64,000 nt of DNA, from NCBI RefSeq assembly GCF_003672135.1, contig NC_039508.1, positions 2,852,001-2,916,000 of the forward strand, given 5' to 3'. The notes beneath the pieces were generated by a model that saw only the letters and a list, made by a program, of their open reading frames with translations, was not told where the DNA came from and ran no database searches. The first letter of the stretch is position 1; the number at the start of each line of letters is the position of its first letter. A program made the position numbers and the translations under genes. Shown one piece after another: positions 28,678 to 41,568 of this stretch. Origin of the DNA: Ooceraea biroi (Eukaryota; Arthropoda; Insecta; Hymenoptera; Formicidae).

Positions 28678-28820
28678 GTGTAAAGATAACAAGATAATAT
28701 CATACATTATATGCCACCTTGTTCTCAGTATAAATAAATAAATAAATAATAAAATGTGTAAAGACAACAAGATAATATCATGCATATGATACCTTGTTCT
28801 CAATATTAATAAATAATTAA
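28678..28820. repeat. Imperfect 78-bp tandem duplication ending in AATA runs
   Basis: A unit starting GTGTAAAGAYAACAAGATAA at 28678 recurs at 28756. Both copies share a later CCTTGTTCTCA and then (AAT/AAAT)n. Differences are scattered substitutions and a small indel, so the duplication is not very recent. It may be local slippage or the remains of a short interspersed element. Confidence 0.75.
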
Positions 28821-31800
28821 TTATTGCAGTCGATGTGCTGCAATAATAAATGCAATTTAAACGCTCCGTGAAATATGAAATTGCGCGCGAATGAATTTTT
28901 CGCACGGCTGTAAGATGACCAATAAAGCGAGAGTTAATAATTACCTTCGTGTAATTGCACGTATCGCACATATTTATATATTATCATATTTTTATTATTC
29001 ATATCAGATTTTATAAATTGACGCTCACACACACGCAATGTACGTTTTAATCTTTCAGCCTCAGCGTGAAGTTTACAGAACTCTTTTCCGGAGAATTTCC
29101 CTGCGGGACACGAACGCATGCTAAACGTATGGGGGGAATAAAGGGAAATCCGAAATGGTAGCGCGTATATTCGCTTAATTATTCTGTGCAGAGCTTTAAC
29201 CAGTCGAGAGGCCCTAGCGCGCGTTTCCGTAATTGTAGTGGTCGTTTATAGTTGAACGACCCTCGTCGCGTCGCGATTGTGTATTGTCACGAGCGCCTCT
29301 CTTACTTCCGGTTTGTGTTAAAGGGTCACCTGGGCTCGAGGGTGTAGAACCCCTCTTCTCTCTCGGCTCTTTTCTCACTCATAAAACTCTCGGCGGTCAA
29401 GCCGCTGCTGCCACTCGGCGTTCCTACTTAAACACTATTAAAATTTTAATAACGGCCCAGTGTTACATATTAAGAGCGAATACTTCGCGCAAAGAAAACT
29501 AAACATCGATCCACTTTAATTGGATCACCGGATGATGTAACGCGTTGCGAACGCGTCTCCCCGGACCTTATTATTAATTAATTCTGTGCTTATAGTACAT
29601 TGTTACGCACGCAAATGACGCCATATCACATTTTCGCGCTTCCTCCTCTCTCCCCTCAGAACACACCTATGCTCGCGCGCGCGGTTTCATTCAGGTCTTA
29701 TTTAATAAAATTATTCCGGCCACGCGCGCGGCGAAGGATAATTGATTTAATTGAAACGAAAACCGCCGATAAGCGGTGAGGACTGCCGGCTGTTGTCATA
29801 AGTGCTATTCATACGTTATTTGAATCTGCGGGAAATTGAAATATCGAGGGGACGGTCCCGTGTCAACGATAAATGCAGTGATCAAAAGCCCTGGACAAAC
29901 ACAGATAAACGATACAATCTCGCGTCGCGCAAGGAGCGCTTTTTATCCCGCGGTTCCGCCGAGTTAGCCTTATTAACGATGCTAAAACGTAATTAGCAAT
30001 AATTTGAAAGTATAATCCGCGCGTTCAATTAACGCTGACGCGATATAACGAGCGTATCCGAGCGGGAGAACGTAACGCTTGGACGGCGTAATGGAGTGCA
30101 CTTGGCGGTTTTTCAAGCAAAATGACGCAAGACGCATCTACATATGAATAGTAGGTACTCTCAGACGTTCCGTGTATACGTATATAGATGCATCTACATA
30201 TTAATGCGTGCGCGGGCGCGCACACGCGTATCCCGGTGTGTATTGTCAGGTCGTTGTGTGCCCGTATAGACATTCGTGTCTGTGCAGCCGGCACTCGTGG
30301 GTTAATATAGAGCTGCCTGGGATGGGAAGGGTCGTGGGAGGCAAGGGAGTAGGAGGATGCGCAGCATTACAGCTGTATATCTATCATCGTAGAATAGCGC
30401 ATTGTGCCAGAAATCGTGATGGCATGCCCATAGGCCGCAAGAACGCCATAAGCGCACCCTCTAATGCGTGAATTATCCTTGATGCACGTCCTTGAGAATC
30501 CGAGGAAAAAGAAGAGAACGTGAGTAACGCGATGCAACGTGAGATTGCGTCGGTAGGGGTAATTTTGCCCCCGGTAATAAAAACGGATCATTAAGCGCGT
30601 CAGCTTGGGGAAGCTGATAAAAGATAAGAAATTTAGAATCGAGGTTTATGTAATTTCTTCGTCAATCATATCGGCTTTTTAATCTGATCCTGCGTTGACT
30701 TCAGACACGAATGAAAGCATCGTGCATCCATTGTGCATCCATCGATCGGCAGAGATTCATGAACGTTTGGAAATCGTTAAGGATTACTTTTTTGTATTCT
30801 TTGAATCTGAAATCCTGCAGCGATAAATATATTGGATGTACCAAAAGCGGAAGCTCTGGATGGGGTAGAAAATTGAAATACAAATTAAGTGTCGGCCCGC
30901 CAATACGCACAAAGCATGAATTTTCATCGACGCTTTAATCCGGTCCGTCAAGTTGCGGTCGTTTCACTCACGATGCGTGATGTCCCATCCATTTCCTGCC
31001 GATCCGTTTATCTTCGGCATTTAAACGTTAACGAGAAATCAAATTTTGTGAAAGCGCGTAACCGGCCGAATAAAGTTGAATTTTAGTGAGGCGTAAAGCG
31101 CATTTCGATATTCGCAATATCGCTGTGTTGTTTTGTTGGCACTGTGCTATATTGCACTTATGATCAATTATGATGTTGATTATAACGCGACGGATTCTCT
31201 TTAAGTCTATTATGAAAGTTTATTAAATCTAATACACAGCGGAGATTTTAATTTAGCCGTTTTATTGGCTACGGTTTATTTGCTTACGGCTAATCGTTTA
31301 TTACTTGCAGTCTGTTATATATACTGCAGAATTAAATTACAAATAATTTGATAGCTGAAGTTTCTCATAATTAATAAACTGCAGGATTGATTCGAAAAAT
31401 GAATTCACAATCAGTATTCTATTTTCAAGCATTCGGCTCCGTTCTTTTTCGCATTGTTCTTCGATTCTCTGGTTACAAAATGTGCTTGCCGCATTTAATA
31501 TCCGATATTAAATAATTATCGGTTCTCGCGTCTTCTTCGAAGCTTGAAATTGATATTGGGGAAAAAGAAAAACCGATTCACAATTTGATAAAGGTACTTC
31601 ACGCTGTTCCGCGAGCACTTTGTACGAGCAACCCCGCATATCCCGAGGTGTCGATTTTTCAGTTTGGTCTACCCATCCCCGCGATTGCGCTCACTGATTT
31701 CACACTTGGTGCGCCCAACGAATGAACCGCGCGTATCGAATATTCATATTCGGCCGTGATATGCAGAGCGTCATCACCTGTACCCAAAGTAGAGGCGCAA

Positions 31801-34800
31801 CGTATGAAGAATATGTGCGATGCTATGAATACGAGAGTGCATTATTACCTGGTTGAGAACAGGCCTCGATTTTAATGAAATGTCTTTTATTTTATCGTGT
31901 GGATTAACAAAGCCTTACACGGTATTCGCCACAGCAAAAGCTTTTTTGGAGATAATGTGGATATACACAGAAAAATGATAATCTCTGAATAAAAGTTTAT
32001 ATTCTTTTGTGCTTGCTGTTTGTAAGGGTGGAGGATATTGTAGACTGTAATCAGATTCCGACGAAGTTTGCATATGGGACAGTTTCGTGTGTCTAGCAGG
32101 GCAGCTTGTATCGCAAGATAGCCTTGCCAGGTCTAGGCCAATGGGTTAACTGGTGTTGTCATATTAGTTGCTATTGCTGCTCAGAATTAACATCTTATTG
32201 GTGTATAATTACATAAAATCAATGTAATATAATAATTTAAATATAATTATACTTTTTGAAATCGAATTTCTAACTTTCCAGAAGAGATTCGTTTGAGCAT
32301 ATGTTTCCATTTGAGATTATATTATGATTATATTATGAATTTGTAACATTTTACAGTTTCCTCTTGTACACAAATAATGCAATTATAATGCAACATATAA
32401 CAATGCGTAAAATAATGCATGAAGCGCAGTAACGTATAAAATAAATATAATAAACTTAAAATTCAACAGATTCACATTTCATGATAAAATACATAGTATT
32501 TAACAAATTATGAAAAGTCACACAGATAATGTTTTTTGAAAATATATAAATAAATATATGTATAAAATATATATGAGCTTGAGCTTACAATATAAATCCG
32601 ATACATGAAGTGTCAATACTTTCGTTTTTCCGATAAAGCCCCTTGTCATCGATTAGCCGCAGACGTGAATTAAAAATAATTTTCACCGAGATCCTCACCG
32701 CTTAAAGAGAGGATAATGCGTTTACCGAATGCGTGGGTGTGTTTGCGGGCTCGTCGCAGTCTTCGCAGGGTGATTATGCTCTAGTGGCGGGCGAAGTGGC
32801 GGCTAAAGCACGAGGAGGCAGTCGTGGAAGAGGCACCGCGGCCCGGATGAGAGCAGAGTGCAGAAGATACGAGGAGATACGAGGAGATCGGGTGGTACAC
32901 GTGAAGTGAAGGTTCTTAGCGGAAAGAGGGCCAGCTCGGCACTTCGCGGGTTACCCGCGGTGAATTCCGAATTTTCGGGGCGTAGCAAATTTCAGAAAGC
33001 TCATATACCGTCGCCTTGACTCGGTCGTCAAGTAGGATCTTGCTCGCCCGTGACAACGAATTTTGGGATCACCGCGCAGCTAAGAGCCGCGGAATTTTAC
33101 CCAGGCTCGAGAAAATGGAAGGTCGAGGAGAAGGAGGAGGAGGACAGCACACGACCTTCCCCTCTGAACGGAAGCTTGTGCGCGAAAGCCACAGGAAGTA
33201 CACGTGTCGGTCGCGGTACTCTTATTCGGTGGCCGAGTTACTCTTTCACACAAATTATTGCATTTTATGGGAAGCGTACTTTGAACGCAGGAATAGGAAA
33301 TTTGGGACGTTATGAAGCTCTTTGTTGGCGCGAGGCTATTTGACTTGTGTTTACGCTCGACAAAATCGTGTTTTGTATATTTTACGTAACTTGCATAAAT
33401 CATCTTATTTATTAAAAGAAGAGTGACGGGTTTAAAACGTGAGACATTTTTGCTATATAATCTCATTGCTTTATTATGCTTGCGAAGAAGTTTGCTGCGT
33501 TTGCGAATCTGTATCAGTAACGTTATAACGAGCGCGCCGAAAGCTGATTTGTCGACGGAGCGCTTTGTAACGACAACGTATTTTCCTCTTCAGCTGTATA
33601 TTGACCGATTATGTGAGATAATGCAAATAAAAACACTCAAGGGAAAATTCCATTTATCGAAATTATGCAACTGTCACATACAAGTCTTGTTCATACTCGT
33701 GAAACTTTAAATTCATTATCTGATGTTGACAATGCAAGTATAGATAGTGAAAATATCTGCATAATTTGTAACTGGTTTATCAAAAAAAAACCCGCAAGCA
33801 ATGAAATTGTACTGAAATAATAATGCGAGAAAGAGAGATAGTCACTTGAAACATATTACAATTTGTTGGTCAAAGTTGCTGTTAAATGCGCACGTGTACT
33901 CGATTCTCCTTAAAGTCAGTCGTAGATAGTCTTGAAATATATTCATGCATTAAATTTCATGAAGTTTGAATGAATGCTCTCTGAACTCTCCGTGGACGCC
34001 GTTGTTTTCGTACCTAACTTCGTCTTCTGTTTACTCGCGATAAATATTGAAACTTTCAGTTTACATGTAAGAACCGTCAATCAAACGTCGAAATAAGTCG
34101 CGTTTGCGCTGATTCGCATAATTTCTTCTCCCGTAAACTTCTTAAGAAGTTCCAGCAAGCCTCGCCTTCCAGTTGCATTATCGTGCTTTCTTTCCGCGAT
34201 AAAACCTCGAATTCAGTAACAGACGTGTCGCGAATCATAAGTACAAAGTTGTGTCAAAGTGGCGAGTACACTTTTAATGATGATAATTAGCGAATTTTAT
34301 TGTGCTGTTATTTTATTGCATGATTACGTATGAAAACATTTGTGTTTGACACATTTGACATAATGTTATTACGCATTTATAAATATTCGTCTACAAATAA
34401 ATTAAACACTCGTTGTTCTTAATTATTCGCATCATGCTGAAGCGAATACCGACGTAACATTTGAATCTGTTTTCAGTCAACCCGCTTTAATACATTTAAA
34501 TATCTCAAATGCACAAAACGGGCACATATAATATTATTCGTAATTTTATTCTCGAAATGCCGATATCGATAAGTCATTCCTCGCGGCTTTGCGATTGAAA
34601 TAGAATCGCGTTCACGGGAGACAAGATTTTTCGACACTCTACGTGACGGCGGAAGATTCCTTTTTCTTCGAGCGGAACGTCACTAGGAGAAAAATATCCT
34701 GCTAAAAGGCAGAAAAGATGAGGGGGACGCCGGGTGGAGGAGGATAGGGAGGGGAAGAAATTTCAGGAAAATGAGAAGAGAGAATCTTTCCTATTCCTAG

Positions 34801-35678
34801 TAGTACGAGTCGTACTTTGATCAGACGCAGTGGATTTACACTCACTCCCGGCAATCCTCCCGGCTCCTTCCACCCTCGCATCGCGCTCTCTTCTCCCCTC
34901 CCGCGTGTTTCGTTCTCTGTCACCCTGTGTCTCTCTCTCTCTCTTCTTATTCTTGCCTCCGTCGTGTTGCTACAGCAGCAACAGCAACAGCGGCAGCATA
35001 CCCGTCGTCTTTGAGGAAGAACTCGTCGCGTCACGGGCATTTCAGATACCCTTAGGCGCAACCGGAAGTGCCGTGGCAATGCCATTACCTGCAGAAAGAA
35101 ACAGGTATACGGATGCGGCGTGGGAGGACAAGACGGGGGAAACAAAAGAGGCGATGCGAGGTGAGAGAGGGACGGGAGGGAGCGCTGCAAAGAGAAGCGA
35201 TCGCGGCGAAATCCTTTTCTGCGCTGAGCAGACACGTACACGTCGCCGGTGTCTTTTCCGCGCCTTATCCAACGCACGGAACTTATAGCAGGTGACATTC
35301 GTGGGAAATGAGACACAAAACGAGATGTATGTCCCAAAAACAAGATACGTTTCACGAGTGACTTGGTTTCCGTCTCCTCTATAAACTGAACACGCGTGCG
35401 CGCGTGCGATTTCCTACGGTGCTTGCCGACGATAGATCTGTTTTGCGACTCAACATGTATGCACGTCGCAGTTTAAAACGAATATATTATATGCTTATAC
35501 TATTTAATTTTACTAATATAACTAAGGCAGAGTGGAGCATCAGATGTTACAACTCATATTTGATCTATTTTTTCGCATATAAAGTGCACGAAAATACATC
35601 AGAGGCAAAATATGTCTTAAAATATGATCAAATGTCAAAGAATGTATTGAAAGAGAAAATCTTATTCTCGAAAAAAGG

Positions 35679-35680
<2 letters not shown>

Positions 35681-35710
<30 letters not shown>
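35681..35710. repeat. (TC)15 microsatellite
   Basis: An uninterrupted run of 15 TC dinucleotides sits about 750 bp before CARP exon C. Confidence 0.95.
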
Positions 35711-35713
<3 letters not shown>

Positions 35714-36465
35714 ATTTTTAAGAAAAGAATGTATAATTTAGGATTCTAAAATAAGAGAGCGCACAAAACTGTCAAAGGAAAGTGTATCCATACATGATAT
35801 GCGCTTAAGAATTTTAATGCTTTTGAAGGTATACGAGCTTTATATACTCGCATAAGAATATAATTTAATAGGTTCGATAAATATTTCTGTGAGAGTTTTA
35901 TTTAGAATGTAAAAGATGAAAACATTTATTATTATTTTATGGAATCTTATATATTAACTTCCATGAGTTTTATTAGTATTGTGTTAAATAAACTTTTGTA
36001 AGAGAACTGAGACATTTTAATCAAACGAAAACTTGATTTTAATTTTATATATTTTTTCAAAATTTTGAGATTAGAGTACTTTATCTGAAAACAGTATTTT
36101 ATATCTGAAAGTTAACACATATTTCATTAAGTAAATTTTTATTTCGCACAATATACTCGCAAATTTAATACAAGTTTACTTAATATTAATATTTAATACA
36201 GCGTATGTACAATAATAATAGAAGGAGAGATTATTGTGGCGAATCGATCTCAAGAGAAGATAGAAGCAAGGGGTAACAAGGGGAACAATGTGGTACGACG
36301 CTTTCACGCACGAAATGTTCTGTGAATCCAAATTCCAAACTCGCGGGAATTTGTTTGTGCGAGGACGAAATTTGCCGACATGATCGCGTTGCAGCAAATA
36401 CAGTTACGCTCGTGACACAACTCCACTGTGAGATACAATAATTTCTTTGTGCTTGTCTGTTGCAG

Positions 36466-36561
36466 ATACAAGTTTATGGCTTTAACGCCGAACTGTATCA
36501 TAACATGAGCGAGGCGCAGCACAAAAGTCAAGGGCTGGTGGCAATTTCGTTAATGGTGCAG
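36466..36561 (+). CDS. CA10-like: CARP exon C
   Basis: This exon encodes 32 residues, IQVYGFNAELYHNMSEAQHK followed by a segment ending ISLMVQ. The acceptor is GTCTGTTGCAG at 36465 and the donor CAG|GTAAGC at 36562, both phase 0. Joined to the previous exon it reads FPAEIQVYGFN, equivalent to AELHLVHWN in active enzymes, with the third zinc histidine replaced by Gln, as in vertebrate CA10/CA11. NMS is a second possible N-glycosylation site. The GLVAISLMVQ strand corresponds to the core beta strand after the third ligand. Confidence 0.94.
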
Positions 36562-37879
36562 GTAAGCGAATTTTTCATCGCGTATACTCGACCAAAGTTT
36601 CGTTCATTTTTCAAATCACTTTTCAGTCCGCCAAAGTTTCCGCAACACGCAACGTAACTTCCATGTTGTAAGTTGCAGTGATTATACACCATCAATAAAG
36701 TAGAAATTAAATCGCGCAGTCCTTAGATTTGACATATAATCAATTTTACGTAACGATGTAAAGGAGATGCTAAGAAACGTTTGCAAATTCGTTTACAGGA
36801 TCTGTCCGGTAACTTTACATTTAATCGCATGAACGAACCGCATAAATTGATAATTATGTTGGCAGTTAACACCTTCCCATCCCTCGACTCTTGTCAAGCC
36901 ATCGTGTTATGGCGAAGCCACGTTCCTAACTAAGCGCATATCGCGATACTAACTTTCGACTTCGAGCCGCACTTGGCTTCCCCTTACAAATGCATTCGGC
37001 GTACCAGAGATTAGGGTAGTTAGCGCGTGACAGATGCTAGCCAGCTACGTTAATAATACTTGTTTTGAGACAGATACATGACGCGAGCGCCAACGTTCCT
37101 ACAGGTTCATTAATTTCATCAATTCTTTCGCAAGAATTCTTGTTTGAGTCATCGAATCAGTTATGTGCTCAGAAAAGTATTTTAGTTGTTCGAACGATCG
37201 AACATATTCTATAATATATTCGCGTCTAAAAAGGATAACACATTAAAAAAGACAGCGGATTTCAGAAAATGGAAGAGATAATTATCGAGAAACTTGCATG
37301 TAAATATTTTACACATAAAATATTTTACACCTCAAAGTACGTGTGTATATACATTCAATGTTTGTGTACAACACGAGACGGTAAAGTTTGCCAAACGAGC
37401 ATTAATTATACCTATGCAAGAGCGAGCCGTTATTTTTTCAAACAACAAGCCCTGGCAGCTTGGTAGCCTCTCTCTAGCATTTCCAACCAACAATATCATT
37501 ACAATGGCATAATTATTTCGGTCGGAGGCTGCGAGCAAACGCGGTAACTTTCTCGAAGAAGCGTGGCGCTTAACACGAAAATAAATTCCAAAGTTTTGAG
37601 AGAGACCTCCCTGGCTCTCAGCTAAACCTGTATTATGAACCCCCTATACCTCCTTCGTTCTCCTTCTTTAGTTTACGTTGTTCTAACCGGATCCCTGGAG
37701 ATTATATCCGCTAATCGGCCGCAAACATGCCATACAGTATGCATATTTAAAAAACTATAGTTTTCTAAATTCTTGTTAGCCTTAAGTGTCTGTTGTATAA
37801 TAACATTAATAGTAATATTAATAAATTTTATTTAAATATTTCTTGCAGGCTCGAGTTTTTAGTAAAATGCAACATATAT

Positions 37880-38353
37880 ACAGAGGCACCTAAAACAGGC
37901 CACCTGAATATCTCGGCTGTTATTGGTGATAAAAAACAATGTGTCAGACCAAACTTGCATGGTTTCGAGGGACACATAATTTGTTCTAAATAGTTTTTTA
38001 TTAGGTGGACGCGTAGAGGTCATATGAAGGTCAACTTCGTTTTTTTAAATGGTATATGTTTTTTTTACGTACCATCTAGTAGAGCGTTTGAAGATGCGCA
38101 CATTGATCTACGGGTCAAAATCATTCAAGGTCACTGAAGGCCAACTGCAAGGGAAAATAATTTACTTTATATTGCCTAGAGTTCTCTGCTATTGAAAATA
38201 CTGTAAACTCAGAAATGAAAAAGTTCTAACCCTTAGAAATTTTTTCTTTTTCCGCGAAGTTCTGAGTTGTGGTTATCATTATTTTTTATATTGCCTAGAG
38301 TTCTCTGCTATTGAAAATATTCAGGTGGCCTGTTTTAGGTGCCTCACCCTGTA
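37880..38353. mobile_element. Non-autonomous DNA transposon (MITE-like) with ~30-bp terminal inverted repeats
   Basis: The left end (37881-37911) contains GAGGCACCTAAAACAGGCCA followed by CCTGAATAT. The right end (38317-38352) is its exact inverse over the shared part and finishes in ...GCCTCACCCTGTA. The element is about 474 bp, has no coding frame, and is flanked by TA-rich sequence compatible with a TA target duplication. The left tip lacks a few bases present at the right tip (CAGAGG against CAGGGTGAGG), so one end has decayed. Its inside carries a 34-bp direct repeat, listed separately. The TACAGGGTG-like tip is common in insect Tc1/mariner-related MITEs; superfamily assignment is tentative. 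Confidence 0.75.
38167..38320. repeat. 34-bp direct repeat inside the MITE-like element
   Basis: The stretch beginning TTATATTGCCTAGAGTTCTC occurs at 38167-38200 and again at about 38286-38319, about 119 bp apart, with no mismatch over 34 bases. The second copy abuts the right terminal inverted repeat, so the right end seems to be subterminally duplicated. Confidence 0.9.
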
Positions 38354-38557
38354 TAATAATGCATTTTTTATCTTATGTGTCATATATTAGTAACGGTAAA
38401 ATATTTAATAAAATAATGGACGATGCAAATGTTCTTGATCTACTATTATTTTCGGATTGCATTTGCATTGTCGTATAATGTTTCCTTATAATATCATGTT
38501 ACATTCATGTAGCAGCGTACACTGAACATTTTATAATCAATGAAATATTTGCTATTA

Positions 38558-38560
<3 letters not shown>

Positions 38561-38606
<46 letters not shown>

Positions 38607-38610
38607 GTAT
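38561..38610. repeat. Compound microsatellite (AT)17(GTAT)4
   Basis: A pure AT run at 38561-38594 passes directly into four GTAT units (38595-38610). It lies about 200 bp beyond the MITE-like element. Confidence 0.95.
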
Positions 38611-39250
38611 CTTTTTTGTTACAATGATATCAGATATATGCGAGACGTATGTATTTCATGGAGACTAAATCAGATTGTCAATGCGATGAAAGCGACGCGA
38701 TTTTAATATAATGCGGAAAACAATGAAATTCGCTTCCCGGCTGGATTTCTCCCTTCGAGTAACGAAATTATTATCGTGGCGCAATTATCTTTTACTTCAA
38801 CGCTCGCGTACAACCGTTCTCAACAACTTCTTTCAGATCTGTGAACCAGATTTGCGAGTCTCGATGGAGATATTATTATTATTTACTTCCTCTTTCTGAT
38901 TCCTCCGTTTTTCTCATCCCATTAGATGCGTCTGCTGTTATTATAAATTGTGCAGCATAATTAACGCATAATATATTTTCACGTTAATTTGATAAAAGAA
39001 TTTCTTTTTTTCGCGGTAACACTGTCACGAGGATGGACGAGGAAAGTATAGCAGATCTTCCTGGATTAATTTATATATGTAAAATTAGAAAGTTAAACAT
39101 AATTTGATTCGTAAAGCAGAGAAGTCTTGCAAAAGTAAAACTTCTTCGAGGATCAAGGACGAAGAGGTATCTAATAATGAACTTTTACGAAATTTCATCT
39201 CCACAAGTTTTAAAATTATATGCAGAATTATGTCTTTATTAAAAATATAT

Positions 39251-39290
39251 ACGTATGTACATACGTTCATACATATATACACGTGTATAT
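39251..39290. other. Two adjacent perfect 16-bp palindromes
   Basis: ACGTATGTACATACGT (39251-39266) and ATATACACGTGTATAT (39275-39290) are each perfectly self-complementary. They are largely alternating purine-pyrimidine. The second is centred on a CACGTG E-box. The arrangement may be chance in TA-rich DNA or a cruciform-prone site. Confidence 0.5.
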
Positions 39291-41550
39291 TTTTCGTACT
39301 TGGTAAAAGCCATTAGTGCGCTAGCGAGTTTTCAGCCGTGTTATTCGAAGAAAGACGGAAAAGCGGTGGTGTGTGGGAACGAGAGGCGAGTTCATTCTCG
39401 TATTTTTCGCTGGCGGAAAGCAGAATATTTTTCGCATATCATAACCTGAAATGAAAAAGATTATCGTCACGTAATGCATTCTCCACCTCCTCTCTCAGCC
39501 TGTTTCTCTTTCCAAATCTTCGAGAAGACCAAGGAGGCTGGGGCGCGCAATTAAAACATGCAATAGTTACTACTGAGATCTGACTGTATTTACTTCCGGA
39601 ATAACTTTTGAAACTCTCAGCGTGGCGACTTCTGTCTCCCGCGCCACTCACTTACATTCTCTTTCAGCGAGCGCCCTTTCCCGTTCGTTTTCCGCCCTCT
39701 TTAGCAACTCAGCCTTCGAAACCGCAGCTGCATGGCGGTGAGACGAGAATGATGACACAGAAGAGGGACGAAAGGAGAAAGAGAGAGAGGGCTTATATGC
39801 GTTGCAACAACTATGGAACGTAATGACGCACTTTGACCCAGCTTGCAAGGGTCGACAAACGACAGCAACTTCTGAATATTTTTAAGGGGTTGTTTATGAG
39901 CATTCTAAGGCGACGGCGATGGCCGTAAGATGATGAAAAAGGGGTTCGTCGACGCGATAATACCGAATATAACGACGTCTTTTTTTTGCTGAAATTTACA
40001 GCAGTGCCGCTTGTTTGCCAGCTCGCCTGTCGATTAATGCGAGAGATAAGTGCATTATAAATGATATGCATTATTCAATTTCGAAGACGCACGCGAGCGC
40101 AAAGAAATCTTTAATCGTAACGAACCGGAATTAATCTCCCCCTTAATGATAAAACCACGAAGAGCGCAGAGACTAGATTCGCTTGAAACGATAACACTTA
40201 ATCGACGTAATTTTATCACGTCCATAATATTGCGGTATAAATAATTTTACATTATGCGTTACAGAACGGGGAAAGCCGCGCTTTACGCGTGACGAATGGC
40301 AGGGAGAGAGCCGTGAATGCGATATAAATTAAAGTCTGCATAAATAGGGACACATTTCGGCCGCAAGTAATTTTCGCTGTGGAATCATAAATTTCAATGA
40401 GCCGGCCGAAGTAACTTGGACGAATACGCGGTCGCGCGTCCGAAAGGTCGGCGTTTTGAATAATCCCAAAGCGGATAAACGCGCCGCGGCATCATCCTTC
40501 CTGGAAACCTTTAACAGGTGCTCGATCTCCCGACGAATAGATCGTAAAGGCGTGTCTGGAGGCAACGGGGTTGACGACTGTAATTCAAACGGATTATACC
40601 CTGGGGTGTCTGAAGGATGAGATCCAAATGAGTCGGTACCCCATGATACCCCGTCGCTGCCTCTGCGATCTCGGATCTAAAATGAACTTTACCGACGTTT
40701 TAACGCGGAATGCTGAAAACTTTTGCGCCAGGTAGACTCGCGGCGCGTTCAGTATGATAAGTTGATTGATAAGGCAGCGGTACATTTCGTTCGCAAATGC
40801 AATTTAAACGAATGTTTTATTACGTGGTCGATGCGGCGTAATGAAACGGGCAATGATTGTCGCAAATCATGGTAATTTACGCGATCATGCGACAGTTGGC
40901 ATAATGGCGCGCCACTTACAATTAGTTCTGGCCTTGCAGCGGTCGCGCGGTGTACAAATGGCGCGTGCCACTGCGGTAAAAGCTTCACGGACTGCTTGCA
41001 AAGGTCAGTCCAGAAACTTAGCGACTGCTCGCCAGTGACTAAATCGTATCGAAGGTTCTTTGAAAACAGACGCGCGATCTGCGACCTAAAACTCGACATT
41101 GGCGAAGAAATTCCGGAGCCTCCACGAGCAACGTCGCGAAAAGTTTATTTGTGACACGCGATTCCAAGGACTTTATTTCACGAATTTATCCGTAGCTCCT
41201 TGGAAGCTAAATTACATTTAGACGTCAAAAATCCGTTATAAATCTGATAAGAAAGCTGCGTGAAAAATAAATCGTTTCCTCGCTTCTTGAAAGATTGATC
41301 GATTATGATTGATTAATTGTGACTAAGATATTCTTCTCCATAGCGAGGAAATATCCTTTATCAAGCTACAGCCAAGTGATTAGCAAGGCTGTTCGTTTAT
41401 TTACCGCGTGGAAATTACTAATCCGTAATTACGTCACGCGTCAATTTAATCGTCAGTCAGCAGTCCCGATCTAGCAAAAGACGGGATTTCCGCGTGATCA
41501 AACGTAAAGAGAAATTCAGTCAACATGAAGGATTCTCTATCGTCATCAAA

Positions 41551-41568
41551 GAGAGAGAGAGAGAGAGA
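41551..41568. repeat. (GA)9 microsatellite
   Basis: A perfect run of nine GA dinucleotides lies within the exon C-D intron. Confidence 0.9.

Larger units (their letters stand above)
23139..36465 (+). other. CARP intron between exons B and C (13327 bp)
   Basis: This is the longest intron in the window, starting GTGAGT and ending TTGCAG. It holds a 78-bp tandem duplication (28678-28820), a GAC/GAT triplet run near 27113-27145, a GC-rich block about 34.7-35.3 kb with a short CAG run (34973-35000), and a TC microsatellite (35681-35710). No coding exon or transposon was recognised. The longest open frame, 34702-35355 on the minus strand, is a low-complexity translation of this GC-rich block. Confidence 0.75.

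Noticed and set aside
30135..30205. GCATCTACATAT direct repeat about 54 bp apart
   Set aside because: It is only 12-13 bp with no flanking similarity, so chance in a TA-rich stretch is sufficient.
34702..35355. Longest open frame in the window, 217 codons on the minus strand
   Set aside because: It is Arg/Cys/Pro/Ser-rich low-complexity translation of a GC-rich block with a CAG run; the + strand is equally open there. No domain is recognisable.
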